From Zobellia nedashkovskayae (GTDB taxonomy: Bacteria; Bacteroidota; Bacteroidia; Flavobacteriales; Flavobacteriaceae), in the NCBI RefSeq assembly GCF_015330125.1, contig NZ_JADDXR010000002.1, positions 62,001 to 126,000 on the forward strand: 64,000 nucleotides of DNA, written 5' to 3'. The notes under the pieces are model-generated. The model was not told the origin of the DNA. It saw nothing but the letters and a program-made list of their open reading frames with translations, and did no database searches. Made by a program: the position numbers and the translations under genes. This document shows, one piece after another, positions 61,248 through 64,000 of this stretch. Each line of letters opens with the position of its first letter. The first letter of the stretch is position 1.

Positions 61248-62618
61248 TTATGAATTTACTATTAACTTTTTAGTCAAATAATTGAAGCGAATATACAACA
61301 TAACCGCCGATGCGCTAAGCCCGGTAAGCAATCCTATCCATATGCCCGTGCTTGCCAAATCTGTATATAATCCTAAATAATAACTTACCGGGAAACCTAT
61401 ACCCCAATAGGCTATGAAGGTTATTAATGTTGGTATTTTTACATCTTGCAATCCTCTGAGCGCACCTAAGACCACTACTTGTACTCCATCCGAAATCTGG
61501 AAAAAGGCAGCTACCAGCAATAGTTCCGCAGCCAAGGCGATTACTTCCGTATTATCGGCAACATTCATAACATCGTCCAAATCTAAATATATAGTTGGGA
61601 ACCAATGTCTACCTAATAAAAATAGAGCTGCAAAAAATATTTCTAACAACAATGTGAGAAAAAATATGGATTTACCAATACGCCTCAACTCTACAAAATT
61701 GCGCAATCCTTTTTGGTTTCCCACACGAATCATGGCCGCAATACCTAATCCCATGCCAAACATAAAAGTCATACTACTCAAATTTAGCGCAATCTGATTT
61801 GCAGCCTGGGCATTCTTTCCTAGTACACCACTAAGCCATATAGCAGCTGTAAAAATCGCCACTTCAAAAAACATTTGTAATGCCGAAGGGAAACCTAAAT
61901 TGATGATTTTTTTGATTACCTTTTTTTCAATAGTCTTGAAATTAAATCCAGTGACATAATCATGAAATTTCTTTTTGCTTTTGAGTATATACCAGATATA
62001 TATTACCATTAAAATTCGTGAAACCAATGTACCGATTGCCGCACCTACAATACCCATTTTAGGAAAACCGAAAGAACCGAAAATCAACAAATAATTAAGC
62101 ACAACGTTTACCACATTGGCCATAATTGTTGCATACATTGGGTACTTAGTTTGAGATAGTCCTTCAGAAAACTGCTTGAAAGCTTGAAATATAATTAACG
62201 GAACTAACGAAAAAGCGACCAAATCCAAATATGGTATGGCCAATGCCACCACTTCTTCGGACTGCCGCATAGAATACATTAAGGGTTTTGCAATTAATAT
62301 GACTCCAAACAACATCAAGCTAAGAACAGTACATAAAACCAAACCATGCTTTAAGGCACTTTTAGCATTTGCCTTGTTCCCGGCGCCATCCGCCTCAGCA
62401 ACCAGAGGAGTTATTGCTGTAGAGAAACCTATTCCTAAAGACATGGCTATGAACACAAAACTGTTACCCAAAGAAACCGCTGCCAGTTCTGCCGTACCTA
62501 GTTGCCCTACCATAATGTTATCGGCCAATTGTACAAAAGTATGGCCTAACATTCCCAATATTACGGGTACGGAAAGCTTAATATTATATTTAAATTCTTT
62601 AGTGTATTGCTGAAACAA
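61248..62618 (-). CDS. MATE-family multidrug efflux transporter
   Basis: This 456-residue protein has 12 membrane helices in two related halves. The first half begins IKLSVPVILGMLGHTFVQLA, then DNIMVGQLGTAELAAVSLG; the second INLGFPSALQMFFEVAIFTA. The family exports cationic compounds using Na+ or H+. The start is a TTG at 62618 that keeps the family N-terminus; no ATG is available nearby. It heads the group MATE - small acidic protein - PAP2 - ArnT-like. Confidence 0.9.
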   Translation of the reverse strand: MFQQYTKEFKYNIKLSVPVILGMLGHTFVQLADNIMVGQLGTAELAAVSLGNSFVFIAMSLGIGFSTAITPLVAEADGAGNKANAKSALKHGLVLCTVLSLMLFGVILIAKPLMYSMRQSEEVVALAIPYLDLVAFSLVPLIIFQAFKQFSEGLSQTKYPMYATIMANVVNVVLNYLLIFGSFGFPKMGIVGAAIGTLVSRILMVIYIWYILKSKKKFHDYVTGFNFKTIEKKVIKKIINLGFPSALQMFFEVAIFTAAIWLSGVLGKNAQAANQIALNLSSMTFMFGMGLGIAAMIRVGNQKGLRNFVELRRIGKSIFFLTLLLEIFFAALFLLGRHWFPTIYLDLDDVMNVADNTEVIALAAELLLVAAFFQISDGVQVVVLGALRGLQDVKIPTLITFIAYWGIGFPVSYYLGLYTDLASTGIWIGLLTGLSASAVMLYIRFNYLTKKLIVNS

Positions 62619-62692
62619 AACTGATTTATTTGATGAAATTCATGGTAAAAACGGAGTTCCCTCCTCACCTATTTTCTATTATTTTTCAGGAA

Positions 62693-63478
62693 TTATTTCT
62701 CGGCCAATTTGGCTTCCTCCCAAAATATATCCATTTCGCCTAATGTCATCTCCTTTAATTCTTTCCCTATTCCCTTGGCTTTTGCCTCTAGAAACTGAAA
62801 ACGACCAATAAATTTTTTATTAGTGCGTTCTAAGGCATTTTCCGGACTTATATTCAGAAAACGGGCATAATTCACCATGGCGAACATAACATCACCAAAC
62901 TCGGCTTCCATCTTGTCTTGGTCCTGTGCTTTGATCTCTTCCCGTAACTCAGAAAGTTCTTCCTGTACTTTTTCCCAGACCTGTTCTGGCTTTTCCCAAT
63001 CAAAACCAACACCGGCAACCTTTTCTTGAATTCGACTAGCCTTTACCAATGCCGGCAAGCCCTTGGGCACACCTTCCAAAACGCTGGTTTTACCTTTACC
63101 TTCTTTAAGTTTAATGTTTTCCCAGTTGCGCTTTACATCTTCTTCACTGGTTACTTTTACATCACCATAAATATGAGGGTGACGGTTGATCAACTTTTCA
63201 CATATTTCATTGCAGACATCGGCTATATCAAAATTATTGGTCTCACTTCCTATTTTTGAATAAAAGACAATATGGAGCAATACATCACCAAGTTCTTTTT
63301 TCACCTCTTCTAAATCATCTTCAAGAATAGCATCACCAAGTTCATACGTCTCTTCAATAGTTAGATGACGCAAAGTCTTCATAGTCTGTTTTTTATCCCA
63401 CGGGCACTGCTCACGCAACTCATCCATAATGGTCAATAAACGGTCAAAGGCCTCTAGTTTTTGCTGTCTTGTATTCAT
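62693..63478 (-). CDS. mazG: Nucleoside triphosphate pyrophosphohydrolase MazG
   Basis: This 261-residue protein is about the length of E. coli MazG, with two MazG modules. The metal-binding EExxE...ExxD pattern of the first is in TIEETYELGDAILEDDLEEV, then KKELGDVLLH. The second module contains ELREEIKAQDQDKMEAEFGD. MazG hydrolyses NTPs, cleaning the nucleotide pool. The start is at ATG 63478. It converges with nothing; a Tat-signal gene diverges from it. Confidence 0.93.
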   Translation of the reverse strand: MNTRQQKLEAFDRLLTIMDELREQCPWDKKQTMKTLRHLTIEETYELGDAILEDDLEEVKKELGDVLLHIVFYSKIGSETNNFDIADVCNEICEKLINRHPHIYGDVKVTSEEDVKRNWENIKLKEGKGKTSVLEGVPKGLPALVKASRIQEKVAGVGFDWEKPEQVWEKVQEELSELREEIKAQDQDKMEAEFGDVMFAMVNYARFLNISPENALERTNKKFIGRFQFLEAKAKGIGKELKEMTLGEMDIFWEEAKLAEK

Positions 63479-63577
63479 TCCTGAAAATTTGCGTAAAAGT
63501 ACAAAGACCCTTCTTTTAACGTGTCGAAAATTTAGAGTATTTTAGAAGTCTTTACTAAGATTCACCTATACCTAATT

Positions 63578-64000
63578 ATGATTCATATAAACAGAAGACA
63601 TTTCTTAAAAAAGTCAGGTTTGGCTGCTGCTGGAACCTTGTTAATACCATCCATGAGTTTCGCCATTGCTCCCAACGAAAAATTTGGAGTCCAGCTCTAC
63701 TCCTTTCGTGATGAAATGGCCAAAGATGCTAAAGGCACATTAGAGCAAATTGCTTCCATCGGCATTAAAAAAATAGAATCGGCTCGTAGTAAAGAAGGTC
63801 TCTATTACGGTCTCTCACCAAAAGAAATGAAAGATACTTGTGATAGTTTGGGCATGGAACTCTGTAGCGGACATGTTGCTTTGGACAAGGATTTTGAGGA
63901 TACCATGCGCCAAGCAGTAGAGTCAGGTCAGGAATATGTTATTTGTTCTTCACTTCCTAGCAATGGTCAAAACATTGATAATTACAAAAAGGTAGCTGAA
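63578..64000 (+). CDS. Sugar phosphate isomerase/epimerase-like protein with Tat-type signal (C-terminus beyond window)
   Basis: The frame from ATG 63578 is open to the window edge (141 residues). It begins MIHINRRHFLKKSGLAAAGT, a twin-arginine signal. The xylose-isomerase-like TIM-barrel N-terminus follows (EKFGVQLYSFRDEMAKDAKG, TLEQIASIGIKKIESA). Related proteins are common in Bacteroidota as exported sugar isomerases/epimerases or hydroxypyruvate isomerase-like enzymes. The substrate cannot be told from this part. Confidence 0.85.
   Translation, partial: MIHINRRHFLKKSGLAAAGTLLIPSMSFAIAPNEKFGVQLYSFRDEMAKDAKGTLEQIASIGIKKIESARSKEGLYYGLSPKEMKDTCDSLGMELCSGHVALDKDFEDTMRQAVESGQEYVICSSLPSNGQNIDNYKKVAE

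Overview
The window is chromosomal DNA from a marine member of the Flavobacteriaceae (Bacteroidota). The nearest feel is Maribacter, Zobellia or Arenibacter, but I cannot fix the genus from sequence alone. The evidence is low GC, TANNTTTG-type -7 promoter boxes, weak ribosome binding sites, many SPII lipoproteins starting 'CSSDD', a SecA with a large insertion, a crtI-crtB-crtZ carotenoid cluster, and many Bacteroidota families (DUF4105/Lnb, DUF2911, DUF2795, DUF5686-like, DUF2339/DUF3999). I see no transposase, phage gene or CRISPR array. Most of the window is core genome.

Layout. 1-1.8 kb: a leftward cluster of receiver, H-NOX (haem NO sensor) and PAS sensor, the last running off the edge. 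2.2 kb: tRNA-Leu(GAG). 2.4-6.1 kb: a MerR/cobalamin-binding regulator (CarH type) followed by crtI, crtB and crtZ. 6.1-7.2 kb: two thioredoxin-fold membrane proteins, one without its active-site cysteines. 7.3-12.6 kb: two unrelated types of aconitase in series. 12.9-16.3 kb: a MoxR ATPase and two periplasmic folding factors. 16.5-26.7 kb: envelope and hypothetical proteins, an rRNA pseudouridine synthase and an LD-carboxypeptidase. 26.8-41.2 kb: recQ, kdsD-like/tatC/lptB, pssA, a putative Lnb, an ABC-F protein, a cobalamin adenosyltransferase, a DUF2795 protein and secA.

41.5-47 kb carries three paralogous six-TM HisKA_2 histidine kinases with a Tat-exported oxidoreductase among them. 47-49.7 kb is the most unusual part: a gene-poor stretch with three nearly identical 79-codon genes for small secreted proteins plus a diverged fourth. 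The three each follow a conserved leader of about 106 nt. Inside it a 9-bp stem is kept in all copies, and the changes between copies are G-U wobbles only if the leader is transcribed with the gene. This is a strong candidate for an undescribed cis-regulatory RNA and peptide family.

50-64 kb: a malectin-domain lipoprotein, msrA, an ECF sigma/anti-sigma/coiled-coil operon, an aldose epimerase, an Ohr peroxidase, a DUF2911 protein with the MeaB GTPase, polyprenyl-phosphate sugar transfer genes, a PAP2 phosphatase, a MATE exporter, mazG, and the start of a Tat-exported sugar isomerase/epimerase-like gene.

Themes that connect genes: cobalamin (CarH-like regulator, PduO-type adenosyltransferase, MeaB); envelope building (lptB, kdsD-like, tatC, secA, PPIases, Lnb, ArnT-like, PAP2, LD-carboxypeptidase); and small-molecule or redox sensing (H-NOX, RegB-like six-TM kinases).
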